A stretch of DNA of 64,000 nt from CAVTSA01 sp963737225 (GCA_963737225.1 CAVTSA010000002.1:682001-746000); one strand, 5' to 3'. Positions 46,359-54,401 are shown, counted from the stretch's first letter. Notes: generated from the letters alone by a model not told the origin. Translations and numbers: made by a program.

Positions 46359-47492
46359 CTAGCCGCCGGCGTCCTCCGTGGCGGTCAGCGGAAGCGTGAA
46401 CCTGAAGCCGGCCCCCTCGCCGGGGCGTTGTGGGTCGAGCGACACCTGCCCGGCCTGCGCCTCGACCAGCCCGCGCACGATCGCCAGCCCGAGGCCGGTG
46501 CCCTGCGGGTTGCTGCGCTCGGTGTCGCCCCGGACGAACCGGTCGAAGAGATGGTCGCGGAGCTCCGGCGCCACCCCGGAGCCGTGGTCGACGACACGCA
46601 CGCCGGCGAATTCCGGGTCCTCGTCATCGATCCGGAATTCGATCCGCGCGCCCGCCGGGCTGTAGCGATCGGCGTTCCACAGCAGGTTGTCGAGGATCTG
46701 TCCGAGCCGGGCCCAGTCGGCCAGCACCTCGACGCCGGCGGTGCGGGGGTCGTCGGGGAGCACCACCGTGCGATGCGGGGAACGGCGTTGGAGACGTTCG
46801 GCGGCTGCCTCGATCGCCTCCATCAGACGGATCGCCTCCAGGTCCAGCTCCAGCGCGCCGGACTCGATGCGGGTCATGTCGAGGAGATCGCGGACCAGGT
46901 CATCCAACCGCCGGGCTTCGTCGGCGATGATTCCCAAGGATGCCTCGGGCGGCTCGCTGCCCACGGCCCCGGCCGTGCTGCGCGTGAGGATCGTCGCGAT
47001 CGGCGTCCGCAGGTCGTGCGAGACGTTGGCCAGCAGCTCCCGCCGGTAGCGGTCGCTCTCGCGGAGGGTGGCGACCTGCTGCTCGGTGCGGGCGAGGCGA
47101 ATCGCAGCCTGCGCCGCCATCGCCTCCTCGCGGTTGAGCCGGATCAGGTCCGCGTTCGCCAGCTGCAGCTGCTGGCTCAGGCTTTCCGCCGCCAGCCGAG
47201 CCTTGCTCCGCCGCCACTCCAGCAGGCCGATCAAGGTCGCGGTGCCGAAGAAGAGGATCAGATCGATCAGGTCGTCGGGATCGGCGATCGTCAATGTGTA
47301 CCGCGGCGCGACGAAGAAGTAGTCCATCAGGAGGAAGCTCAGCGCGGCCGACAGGAGCCCTGACCAGAACGGGCCCAGGAGGGCGATCACGGCGACCACG
47401 ATCAGGAAGAGGAAGACGAAGTTGCGCGACACGCCGCCGCCGAGCAGCACCAGCAGCACCGTGAGCAGGACCGGCGCGGCGATCGCGACCAC
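46359..47492 (-). CDS. KdpD-type sensor histidine kinase lacking the N-terminal KdpD/USP domains
   Basis: 377 residues. Three to four N-terminal membrane helices of the DUF4118 type (FVFLFLIVVAVIALLGPFW, LLMDYFFVAPRYTLTIADPD), as in KdpD, then a coiled linker, H box LLANVSHDLRTPIATILTR, N box LGQILDNLLWNADRYSP, and G boxes VDHGSGVAPE and GTGLGLAIVRGLVEAQ. It equals the C-terminal half of KdpD; the tandem sensor gene at 40854 supplies domains like its missing half. Convergent with the monooxygenase. Confidence 0.88.
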   Translation of the reverse strand: MVAIAAPVLLTVLLVLLGGGVSRNFVFLFLIVVAVIALLGPFWSGLLSAALSFLLMDYFFVAPRYTLTIADPDDLIDLILFFGTATLIGLLEWRRSKARLAAESLSQQLQLANADLIRLNREEAMAAQAAIRLARTEQQVATLRESDRYRRELLANVSHDLRTPIATILTRSTAGAVGSEPPEASLGIIADEARRLDDLVRDLLDMTRIESGALELDLEAIRLMEAIEAAAERLQRRSPHRTVVLPDDPRTAGVEVLADWARLGQILDNLLWNADRYSPAGARIEFRIDDEDPEFAGVRVVDHGSGVAPELRDHLFDRFVRGDTERSNPQGTGLGLAIVRGLVEAQAGQVSLDPQRPGEGAGFRFTLPLTATEDAGG

Positions 47493-47587
47493 CCCCGCCA
47501 GCGGCGTTGCCCGCGATTCGGCGGCTCCGTTCGTTCACACCCAGCACGCGAGGCCTCTTCCCGTCCTCCGAATCCTAGCCCCGATAC

Positions 47588-47654
47588 GGGCCGTTGGTGC
47601 GCCAATCACCCTGTCTGCAGACCTGGAGTCGGCGGTTGGTGCACCAGTCGCCTT
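47588..47654. repeat. paired palindromic intergenic element, family F4, copy 2
   Basis: A 67-bp unit, reverse orientation relative to copy 1 (10352-10418). Arms contain TTGGTGCGCCAA and TTGGTGCACCA; CCCTGTCTG matches the CAGACAGGG of copy 1 on the other strand. It lies 30 nt past the 3' end of the UxaA-type gene. Confidence 0.85.
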
Positions 47655-47684
47655 GACCCTCGGCGCCGGCGCGCGCGTGTCAGG

Positions 47685-49319
47685 TCAGAGCGTCGCGCCG
47701 CGGATCCAGGGGTTGAACTCCTCGTCGCCGATTCCCTCGGCCTCGCTCTTGCTGGGCCGTCCGGAGGCGACCGCCAGCATCAGCTCGAAGATCTCCTCCG
47801 CCACCTCCTCGAGCGGCGTCCCTTCGACCACGCGGCCGGCGTTGACGTCCATGTCCGGCTCCTGGTGGCGGTAGAGCTCCGCGTTGCTCGCGATCTTGAT
47901 CGAGGGCGCCGGTTTGAACCCGAACGCCGACCCGCGGCCGGTGGTGAACACGACGAGCGTGCAGCCGCCCGCGACCTGCCCGGTGACCGAGACCGGGTCG
48001 TAGCCAGGCGTATCCATGTGCACGAAGCCGCGCTCGGTGACGCGTTCGCCGTAGCCGACGACCTGGTTGAGCGGGCTGGAGCCGGATTTCGCGATCGCGC
48101 CCAGCGACTTCTCGTAGATCGTGGTGAGCCCGCCTGCCTTGTTCCCGGGGGAGGGGTTGTTGTCGATCTCGGCACCGTTGACCGCGGTGTAGTGCTCCCA
48201 CCAGTGGATGCGGTCCACCAGCTGGCGTCCGACGTCGGGAGTGCTCGCGCGAGCGGTGAGCAGGTGCTCGCCACCGTAGATCTCCGTCGTCTCGCCGAGC
48301 ACGATGGTGCCGCCCTGCGCGACCAGCAGATCGCCCGCCAGGCCCAGCGCGGGGTTGGCGGTCACGCCGGACCAGGCGTCCGACCCCCCGCATTGCAGCG
48401 CGACCACCAGCTCGGAAGCGGGCACCGGCTCGCGTCGGGCCTGGTTGGCGCGCGGCAGCAGGTCCCGCACGGCCTCGATCCCCGCTTCCACCGTCTTCCG
48501 GTAGCCGCCGTCCTCCTGGATCGTGATCACTCGCGGCCGCGCGCCGACGCCGAGCCCCGTCTCCTCGATCATCTCGTCGGGCTGGTTGACCTCGCAGCCC
48601 AGGCTCAGGATCACGTAAGCGCCGACGTTCGGATGGTCGACGCAGCCGGCGAGCGTGCGCTGCAGCATCGCGACGTCCGCCGAGCCGTGATGGGCGCCGC
48701 AGCCGCCCTTGGTCGCGAGCCCGATCACGCCGTCGACGTTCGGGTACGGAGCCAGCAGCTCGGGATGGCGCAGGTAGTGGTCGGCGATCGCGCGCGTGGC
48801 GGAGCTGGAGCAGTTGACGGAGGCGAGGACGGCGACGTAGTTGCGGGTGCCGACCCGGCCGTCGGCGCGGCGGAAGCCTTCGAACGTCCTCCGGCCGGCT
48901 TCAGGCACCGGCGCGATCGGCCTGACGTTGGTGCCGAAGGCGTAGTCGCGCTGGAAGTCGCGCACCGCCAGGTTCTGGACGTGGACGTGCTCTCCAGCCG
49001 CGATCGGCCGGGTCGCGAACCCGATCACCTGCCCGTAGCGCCGGACCGGTGCGCCTTCGGTGACCGCCCGCAGCGCGAACTTGTGCGCGGAGGGGATGGT
49101 CTGGTGGAGCTCGATGACCTCGACGTGGTCAGGCCCGTCGCCGTCCGCCACGTCGACGCGGATCCGCGTATGCGCCGCCAGGTGGTCCTTGGCGATCGCG
49201 ACGTCGTCGTCCGGGTGCAGCCGCACCGCCAGCCGCGAGAGCTCCTGAACGTCGCGCGGCGGGCGGCCGATCAGCGTCAGCGGGACGCCCCCAGGAGTCC
49301 GGGTGTCGCTCGTGGTCAC
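47685..49319 (-). CDS. UxaA-family sugar-acid dehydratase (altronate/galactarate dehydratase type)
   Basis: 544 residues. The N-terminal SAF domain (~residues 30-110: VAIAKDHLAAHTRIRV, GHKFALRAV-like SAHKFALRAVTEGAPV, YGQVIGFATRPI) is fused to the catalytic domain: GFRRADGRVGTRNYVAVLASVNC, TKGGCGAHHGS, QCGGSDAWSGVTANPALG, GEHLLTARA, NNPSPGNKAGGLTTIYEKSLG. It dehydrates a hexonate or hexarate; which one is not determined. GTG 49319 overlaps the upstream gene by 4 bp. Confidence 0.9.
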   Translation of the reverse strand: MTTSDTRTPGGVPLTLIGRPPRDVQELSRLAVRLHPDDDVAIAKDHLAAHTRIRVDVADGDGPDHVEVIELHQTIPSAHKFALRAVTEGAPVRRYGQVIGFATRPIAAGEHVHVQNLAVRDFQRDYAFGTNVRPIAPVPEAGRRTFEGFRRADGRVGTRNYVAVLASVNCSSSATRAIADHYLRHPELLAPYPNVDGVIGLATKGGCGAHHGSADVAMLQRTLAGCVDHPNVGAYVILSLGCEVNQPDEMIEETGLGVGARPRVITIQEDGGYRKTVEAGIEAVRDLLPRANQARREPVPASELVVALQCGGSDAWSGVTANPALGLAGDLLVAQGGTIVLGETTEIYGGEHLLTARASTPDVGRQLVDRIHWWEHYTAVNGAEIDNNPSPGNKAGGLTTIYEKSLGAIAKSGSSPLNQVVGYGERVTERGFVHMDTPGYDPVSVTGQVAGGCTLVVFTTGRGSAFGFKPAPSIKIASNAELYRHQEPDMDVNAGRVVEGTPLEEVAEEIFELMLAVASGRPSKSEAEGIGDEEFNPWIRGATL

Positions 49320-49996
49320 CTCTCGTCCGCGCGCCGGCCCATGCGGCGGCTGTCCTCCTCGAGCTTGCGGTGGCGCGCGATGAGGTCGTTGGGCGCGGGT
49401 GCCGACGCCGGAGGCCGGCCGGGCGCGCGCTCGGCGAGGTCCAGCTGCTCGACGGCCGGCGCGCCCTCACGGCGAAGTCGGCGCTCGGCATCCGCGGTGA
49501 GCCTTCGGTTGGTCTCCAGGAGGTCGTTGAGCAAGTGCCGGTCGGCGGCCTGCGGCTGATCGATCGAAAGCGGCCGGTCCGCTCGGGGGGTCGGACGGTA
49601 CTCGTACTTGTCGAACGGCTCGGCACCGGCCGCGGCAGCGCCCACGGAGGACGCGAGGGCGATCTCCGGCGCGGGCACCGGTCGCGAGACCTCGACCGGC
49701 TGCTCAGTGGGGTCGCTCGAGCGCGACGGGGCGGGTTCCACCGGCCGTACTTCGTCCGCGCCTGTCGAAACTGGATTCGGGTGGTGCAGGGCGGTGACCG
49801 GACGTGGACGGGGGGTGGGACGGTGCTGCGGTGGCGTGGACGGCTCGTAGCTTCGCGGGTAGCGGGCTGAGCGCCGCTCGGAGCGCTCTGGCCGCCCTTC
49901 TGCACCGGTACGCGAGGGGTGCCACAGGTACCAGCCGGCCCCGAGGCCGAGAGCGAAGCCGACGATCAGGCCCACGACGAGGAGCGTGACCTGCAT
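49316..49996 (-). CDS. hypothetical membrane-anchored Pro/Arg-rich protein
   Basis: 226 residues from ATG 49996. One N-terminal helix (VTLLVVGLIVGFALGLGAGW) precedes a low-complexity Pro/Arg region (~residues 30-110) and a charged helical C-terminus (HLLNDLLETNRRLTADAERR, DLIARHRKLEEDSRRM). I do not recognise it. It overlaps the dehydratase start by 4 bp, but nothing else links it to sugar-acid metabolism. Confidence 0.5.
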   Translation of the reverse strand: MQVTLLVVGLIVGFALGLGAGWYLWHPSRTGAEGRPERSERRSARYPRSYEPSTPPQHRPTPRPRPVTALHHPNPVSTGADEVRPVEPAPSRSSDPTEQPVEVSRPVPAPEIALASSVGAAAAGAEPFDKYEYRPTPRADRPLSIDQPQAADRHLLNDLLETNRRLTADAERRLRREGAPAVEQLDLAERAPGRPPASAPAPNDLIARHRKLEEDSRRMGRRADER

Positions 49997-50046
49997 GGGT
50001 AAAGGATAGGGATGCCGGCGGCCGAGCACCAGCCGTGAGGTTCCGC

Positions 50047-50496
50047 TCAGGGATCCTGGGGGCTGGTCAGCTGCCACGAGGCGTTGATGGACACGTTCTC
50101 CGTAGCCGCCCCCAAGGTGCGCATGACACGGATCGCGCCCACGTTGTCGGGCGCAATCGTCCCTCGGACGCGCGCGCACCCGCGCTCGCTCGCCACCTCC
50201 AGCATGGAACGGACCAGGGCGGCGCCTACTCCGAGCCGCTGGACCAGAGGCTGGACCGTGATGAAGCTGATGAACATCTCGGTCGAGAGGTCGGCTCCGA
50301 TCACCTCCGAGCCGAGGACCACCCCGATCGGCGTGCCTGACTCGCCGAGCTCGTCGTCCTCTTCGCTGAAGGCGGCCAGCAGATGGCTGGTGGGACTCGC
50401 CAGCAGGCCTGCGATCCCGCTCCGGTTCAAGTGCGGGCCGAACAGGCGCCAGACACCGTCCACCGCCGTGGATTCGTCCACCCGCAGAATCCGCAT
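50047..50496 (-). CDS. GNAT-family acetyltransferase
   Basis: 149 residues. The acetyl-CoA motif A appears as ISFITVQPLVQRLGVGAALV (Q..G.G.A), followed by SMLEVASERGCARVRGTIAP and DNVGAIRVMRTLGA. The N-terminal strand/helix region (SHLLAAFSEEDDELG) is variable. Substrate unknown. ATG 50496. Confidence 0.7.
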   Translation of the reverse strand: MRILRVDESTAVDGVWRLFGPHLNRSGIAGLLASPTSHLLAAFSEEDDELGESGTPIGVVLGSEVIGADLSTEMFISFITVQPLVQRLGVGAALVRSMLEVASERGCARVRGTIAPDNVGAIRVMRTLGAATENVSINASWQLTSPQDP

Positions 50497-50577
50497 CTAT
50501 GCGCCATCCTAGCCCTGCCGAACCCGGGCAGTGTCGTGGACCAACCAGGGTCAGTCCGGTCGCGCGGGGCCGGATCT

Positions 50578-50639
50578 CCGTTTTCACGCGAAACCGGGAC
50601 TATGGAGCGCTCCATACTGCCGGTTTCACGCGAGAACGG
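50578..50639. repeat. paired palindromic intergenic element, family F1, copy C
   Basis: A 62-bp unit with inverted arms CCGTTTTCACGCGAAACCGG and CCGGTTTCACGCGAGAACGG, around the perfect palindrome ATGGAGCGCTCCAT. Compared with copy B the centre differs by a G-to-A and a matching C-to-T change, so pairing is kept. It lies 36 nt past the end of the EpsI-like gene. Confidence 0.88.
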
Positions 50640-50675
50640 TGACGGGCGGGGTTGACGTCCGCGGCGGTCTCGAGC

Positions 50676-51302
50676 TCAGTTCTGCGCGGTGCGGGCCTGG
50701 CTCAACGCCGGCACCATCGCCGCCAGCAGCTGCGTCGCCTGTTTCGTGTCAGCGCCCCCGCCGGAGACGATGGTCACCCGGACCAGGAACCAGAGACCTT
50801 GTCGCCCGCCGACCTCGTCGAGCAGCAACCGCGGTGCGGCCGACACCCCTCCTCGGCTGAGGCCGTCAGGACCGAGGTCGGTCGCCGCCATCGCCAGCTG
50901 TCCGCCGGGCCCCGTCAGGTAGGCGGTGCTGACCTCGCCGCCCGCGCCGGTGGCGGTCAGGCTCCGGGTGGCGGCATCGCCCACCTGGTAACCCTCCCCC
51001 TGGAAGCCGAGCTGGCCCGTCCACTCGAGGACCCGCTGTGGTTCGCGAGTCGCCTCCACGTACACGAGCCCGCGTTCTCCGCTCGAGTCCGCGACCGTCC
51101 ACTGACGGTAGCGGCCGGGCACGCCGGCGGTCCCGGAGGCCGCGACCACCTGCAGGTGCGCGGCGGCGAACGCCGGAGCCACGTCGGGCAGCGCGACCGG
51201 CTTCGACTCGGCAGGTCGCGCCATCAGGCCCAGCAGGCCGGCGGCCAGGATCAGGACGCAGGCGACAAGCGTCTTGCGGGTCTTCGTAAGCGAGGAGGGC
51301 AT
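50676..51302 (-). CDS. EpsI-like exosortase-associated protein
   Basis: 208 residues from ATG 51302. An N-terminal signal/anchor (TLVACVLILAAGLLGLMA) precedes an exported domain resembling EpsI (DUF3485): RYRQWTVADSSGERGLVYVE, WTGQLGFQGEGYQVGD, and AYLTGPGGQLAMAATDLG. In other bacteria EpsI is fused to or encoded beside exosortases and EPS genes. It overlaps the exosortase end by 52 bp. Similarity is by pattern only, so moderate confidence. Confidence 0.6.
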   Translation of the reverse strand: MPSSLTKTRKTLVACVLILAAGLLGLMARPAESKPVALPDVAPAFAAAHLQVVAASGTAGVPGRYRQWTVADSSGERGLVYVEATREPQRVLEWTGQLGFQGEGYQVGDAATRSLTATGAGGEVSTAYLTGPGGQLAMAATDLGPDGLSRGGVSAAPRLLLDEVGGRQGLWFLVRVTIVSGGGADTKQATQLLAAMVPALSQARTAQN

Positions 51303-52138
51303 TTCAGCACGGAGGCGAGGCCGAGCAGGAGCAGGGCAGAAACGGTGAAGAAGGCGGCGGAGAGAAGCTCGTGTCCCAATCCTTCTTCGACGGTGGCGCC
51401 GAGCGGGCCGGACAGTAGCAGGACCACGGTGACCCGCGCGACATTGGCCGCCAGGATGACGGGGAGGATGAAGGCGAAGAGAAGCGCCCGGCGCCAGATC
51501 GTGGCCGTGGCCAGGCCGGCGATGGCGACGCCGAGGCAGAGCAGCGCGAGCAGCGAATCCATACCGCTGCACGCTTGCGCGACGATCAGGTGGACGTGGG
51601 GGGCGAAGAGATCGACACCCACCTGACGGACCGGAAGGCCGGTCAGGGCGGCGAGGCGAGCGGCGCTGGTGGCGGTCACCTGCTGCATCGCGAAGCCGAG
51701 CGGTGACAGCATTCCCCGGTAGAGCATCAGGGCGGCGGTGACCAGCACGAGCGGGATCGAGAGAGCGCGCACCCAGTCCTGACCGCCGAGCAGCCAGGCC
51801 AGGCCGAGACCCGCCGGCAGCACTCCCAACGCGGCGAGCGAGTGGATTCCCACGCGCTCGCCGGCGACCAGCAACCCGAGGCCTAGCGCCAGGGGAGTGA
51901 GCGCGAGCCAGCTTGCGCCGGCCCGGACCCCGGGCTCCGGCCGTCGGAGCCAGGCCAGGCCGGCGCCGACGGGCAGGACGAGGAAGCCGAACGACAGCTC
52001 CGAGTCCGCCCACCAGGTCTCAACGGCGTGGACCAGGATCGGGGCCGCCGCGACCGCGACCGCGACGGCCAGCAGGCCGAGGGCCAACCACCGGCCGCCG
52101 CTCTCCTGCGACGAACCGGCCTCAGCGTCCGACTGCAC
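51251..52138 (-). CDS. exosortase/archaeosortase-family membrane transpeptidase
   Basis: 295 residues with about eight membrane helices. The catalytic Cys is in LIVAQACSGMDSLLALLCLG, the conserved Arg in ILAANVARVTVVLLLSG, and the His in EEGLGHELLSAAFF, the Cys-Arg-His set of the family. Exosortases cleave a C-terminal PEP-CTERM-type signal and attach or release the protein. GTG 52138 overlaps the substrate-like gene by 17 bp, so the two are coupled. The frame stays open upstream through the repeats of the neighbour, but that part is non-coding in this frame. Confidence 0.82.
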   Translation of the reverse strand: MQSDAEAGSSQESGGRWLALGLLAVAVAVAAAPILVHAVETWWADSELSFGFLVLPVGAGLAWLRRPEPGVRAGASWLALTPLALGLGLLVAGERVGIHSLAALGVLPAGLGLAWLLGGQDWVRALSIPLVLVTAALMLYRGMLSPLGFAMQQVTATSAARLAALTGLPVRQVGVDLFAPHVHLIVAQACSGMDSLLALLCLGVAIAGLATATIWRRALLFAFILPVILAANVARVTVVLLLSGPLGATVEEGLGHELLSAAFFTVSALLLLGLASVLKCPPRLRRPARRLSPAS

Positions 52139-53234
52139 CGCGGCGGCGCTCGACCAAGAACAGCACCGCACCGATGGGGAGCAGGCCGAGGAGAAGAAGG
52201 ATGCCGCTGGGCAGTTCAGGCGTCGCCGTACCGGCGCCGGAGCCGTAACCGGTGGTGCTGGTGTCGCCGATGCCGCTGTTGCTGCCGGAGCCGCCGTTGT
52301 CGCCGGTGCCGCCGTTGTCGCCGGTGCCGCCGTTGGTGCCGGTGCCGCTGTTGTCGCTGGAGCCACCCTTGGAGCCGGTGCCGGTATTGGAGCCGGTGCC
52401 GCTGTTGGAGCCGGTGCCGCCGTTGTCGCTGGAGCCACCCTTGGTGCCGGTGCCGGTGTTGGAGCCGGTGCCGCTGTTGTCGCCGGAGCCACCCTTGGTG
52501 CCGGTGCCGGTGTTGGAGCCGGTGCCGCTGTTGTCGCCGGTGCCACCCTTGGTGCCGGTGCCGGTGCCGGTGTTGGAGCCGGTGCCGCTGTTGTCGCCGG
52601 TGCCACCCTTGGTGCCGGTGCCGGTGCCGGTGTTGGAGCCGGTGCCGCTGTTGTCGCCGGTGCCACCCTTGGTGCCGGTGCCGCTGTTGGAGCCGGTGCT
52701 GCTGTTGGTGTTGGAGCCGGTACCGCCCTTGGTGCCGGTGCTTCCGGTGGAGCCGTTGCTACCGGTGCCGCCGGTGCTGTCGGTACCGCCCTTCGTGCCC
52801 GTGCTGCCGGCGCTGCCGTTGCTGCCGGTGGAGCCGTTGGTGCCCGTACCGCCCGTGGTACCCGTGCCGCTGTTGGTGCCGGTCCCGGTCGACGATGTGC
52901 CCGTCGTGGTCTGGCTGTTGGATGCGGGATCGGAGCCCTTGGTGCCCGAACCTGCGCTTCCGCCGGTGCCCGAGTTGGTCGAGCCCTGGCCGCTGGTGCG
53001 ACCACCGCCCGATCCCGTGGTCGAGCTGCTAGCGCCGAGCCGGCTGTTGTCCGGGGTGCCGCCGGTGGTGCCGGCCGCTGCCGGCGTAGCGCCCACTCCG
53101 CCGCCGCCGCCTCCGGACGAACCCTGTGCCAGCGGACCCACGCCGTCTGAACCGAGCATCGCCAGCCCGAGCAGGGCGATGACCGCCAGCGCATACAGGG
53201 CGGCCGTTGAAATACCGATGACGCGAAGCTTCAT
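52122..53234 (-). CDS. Gly/Thr/Ser/Asn-rich repeat surface protein with PEP-CTERM-like sorting signal
   Basis: 370 residues. An N-terminal signal (LRVIGISTAALYALAVIALL) leads into ~280 residues of low complexity built on NTGTGTKGGTGDNSGTGS repeats. The C-terminus is TPELPSG, a membrane helix (ILLLLGLLPIGAVLFLV) and ERRRGAVGR: short Pro-Glu-x-Pro motif, helix and basic end, the tripartite layout of exosortase substrates. It directly precedes the exosortase gene, so it is probably the dedicated substrate. The Ser/Thr content suggests glycosylation. ATG 53234. Confidence 0.75.
   Translation of the reverse strand: MKLRVIGISTAALYALAVIALLGLAMLGSDGVGPLAQGSSGGGGGGVGATPAAAGTTGGTPDNSRLGASSSTTGSGGGRTSGQGSTNSGTGGSAGSGTKGSDPASNSQTTTGTSSTGTGTNSGTGTTGGTGTNGSTGSNGSAGSTGTKGGTDSTGGTGSNGSTGSTGTKGGTGSNTNSSTGSNSGTGTKGGTGDNSGTGSNTGTGTGTKGGTGDNSGTGSNTGTGTGTKGGTGDNSGTGSNTGTGTKGGSGDNSGTGSNTGTGTKGGSSDNGGTGSNSGTGSNTGTGSKGGSSDNSGTGTNGGTGDNGGTGDNGGSGSNSGIGDTSTTGYGSGAGTATPELPSGILLLLGLLPIGAVLFLVERRRGAVGR
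52435..52662. repeat. 54/60-bp tandem repeat array in the surface-protein gene
   Basis: Four units beginning CCACCCTTGGTGCCGGTGCC: two of 54 bp then two of 60 bp, the longer ones with an extra CCGGTG. The flanks carry more degenerate units of the same kind. The array encodes 18-20-residue Gly/Thr/Asn repeats and is likely to vary in copy number. Confidence 0.9.
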
Positions 53235-53443
53235 TCGAGTTCCCAGCCTGCTTCACCCGAAGTCGAAACACCATGGGCGGCCCCGGACTCGACCGGGACA
53301 GCGGCGGGATCAGCGCCCGGGACGAGGCAGGTCAAGGGACCGCTCGTGGAGAGGTGTACCCCAGATCGCCCTGTGAGGGGTTCGTCTGGGTCTATCGCCG
53401 CGTCCCAGGGAACGTAGCGGCTGCGGGCGGAGTAGACGGTGGC

Positions 53444-53836
53444 ATGAGCGAGTTCAGCACGCAGGTCCTGGAAGCCGTCGCACGCGAGCCCGAGGTTGAG
53501 CTGACGACGTACGGGCGCCGAACCGGACGTCCGCACCGGACGATCATCTGGGTGTGGGGTGACGGGCGGCGGGTCTTCGTCAGATCGGGCGGCGGCCTGG
53601 GTCGCGACTGGCCGCAGAACCTCCTTGCACAGGAGAAGGGCGTGCTGCATGTCGCCGGGCTCGACGTTCCCGTGGTGCCGCGCCACGTGACGGACCTGGC
53701 CGAGGCCCGATCGCTGCACCCGCTCGTCGTGAAGAAATACGGATCAGCCGCCCAGAGCACGATCGGCGAGGAGGCCCCCACCCCGGGTGAGCTCGCAACG
53801 TTCGAGCTGCTTCCTGATCCTGCGGCAACCTCGTAG
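53444..53836 (+). CDS. F420-dependent nitroreductase-family (DDN-like) protein
   Basis: 130 residues with the split-barrel deazaflavin-binding pattern: VELTTYGRRTGRPHRTIIWVWGDG (as two parts), VFVRSGGGLGRDWPQNL, LHVAGLDVPVVPRHV. The GR.TG..R motif binds F420 phosphate in DDN-type enzymes. It may reduce quinones or nitro compounds. With the LLM gene it suggests an F420-using host. ATG 53444. Confidence 0.78.
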   Translation: MSEFSTQVLEAVAREPEVELTTYGRRTGRPHRTIIWVWGDGRRVFVRSGGGLGRDWPQNLLAQEKGVLHVAGLDVPVVPRHVTDLAEARSLHPLVVKKYGSAAQSTIGEEAPTPGELATFELLPDPAATS

Positions 53837-53872
53837 GCGGCGGTTCTTCGAGGCCCGCACTGCTCGCTGGGG

Positions 53873-53902
53873 TTGATTGCGGATGAGAGAGTCCAATATA
53901 AT
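53873..53902 (+). promoter_or_regulatory. sigma70-like promoter of the phosphate-carrier operon
   Basis: TTGATT (53873-53878), 18-bp spacer, TATAAT (53897-53902). It is one of the best consensus promoters in the window and precedes a structured leader by about 25 nt. Confidence 0.65.
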
Positions 53903-53929
53903 GGGATATACCTAATGTAGGAAAAGCTT

Positions 53930-53993
53930 GGAGGGGTATCTGCCCGTGCCCTCGCCCGTGTACGGCTGAGGGGCACGGACGAAAGCCCCTTCC
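53930..53993 (+). ncRNA. structured 5' leader, candidate cis-regulatory RNA
   Basis: Nested pairing: outer GGAGGGG (53930-53936) with CCCCTTCC (53986-53993), then perfect CCGTGCCC (53944-53951) with GGGCACGG (53971-53978), then CCG/CGG around 53956-53965. It is followed by AGGAGG and the TTG start at 54021. I do not recognise a known riboswitch class. A ligand is unproven. Confidence 0.45.
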
Positions 53994-54020
53994 TTCGGAA
54001 TTCGCGACGAGGAGGTGGCC

Positions 54021-54401
54021 TTGCAAGAAGCCGCGCATGTGCTGCGTGAGCGGGAGCGTCTCCTGGCCAGCGAGTACGGCGTGGGCGATCCGCCCGAAGC
54101 TCTGGACGGTGAGGATCTCGAATCCCACGAGCTGCCCGACGTCGAGTACTGGGTGGACGTCTATACGCAGCTCGTCGATTTCACCCGCAGTCTTCTGTCG
54201 GCGTCTCCCGTGCCTGCGGGCGCCGGCGACTCGTGGTCCGATCAAGCCCCTTTTGACCTGAGGGCGTTGATGCTCCAGGCCCAGGTCCAGGAACTCCACC
54301 TCACCTATTGGGTCGACCGGCTCAACGGTATCCGCCGGGAATCCGCCTCCGACTCGGATCGAGAGGGAGGACCCGTAGAGGCCGGCGAACCGGGTCACTA
54401 G
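54021..54401 (+). CDS. hypothetical acidic protein upstream of phosphate carrier
   Basis: 126 residues. TTG 54021 is chosen because GAGGAGG sits 5-6 nt upstream; GTG 54015 overlaps that site. The protein is acidic and helical (EAAHVLRERERLLASEYGVG, LPDVEYWVDVYTQLVDFTRS, DLRALMLQAQVQELHLTYWV). No recognised domain; a PhoU-like helical role is possible but not supported by motif. It precedes the PiT gene by about 75 nt. Confidence 0.55.
   Translation: MQEAAHVLRERERLLASEYGVGDPPEALDGEDLESHELPDVEYWVDVYTQLVDFTRSLLSASPVPAGAGDSWSDQAPFDLRALMLQAQVQELHLTYWVDRLNGIRRESASDSDREGGPVEAGEPGH

Noticed and set aside
52139..53194. Upstream extension of the exosortase frame through the repeat region
   Set aside because: It is an Ala/Pro/Arg low-complexity shadow of the Gly-rich surface protein; a GTG at 52138 gives a normal exosortase length.
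53251..53261. CACCCGAAGT string shared with 58890 upstream of the CHAP gene as a common motif
   Set aside because: A 10-11-bp match is expected by chance in 64 kb of skewed sequence.
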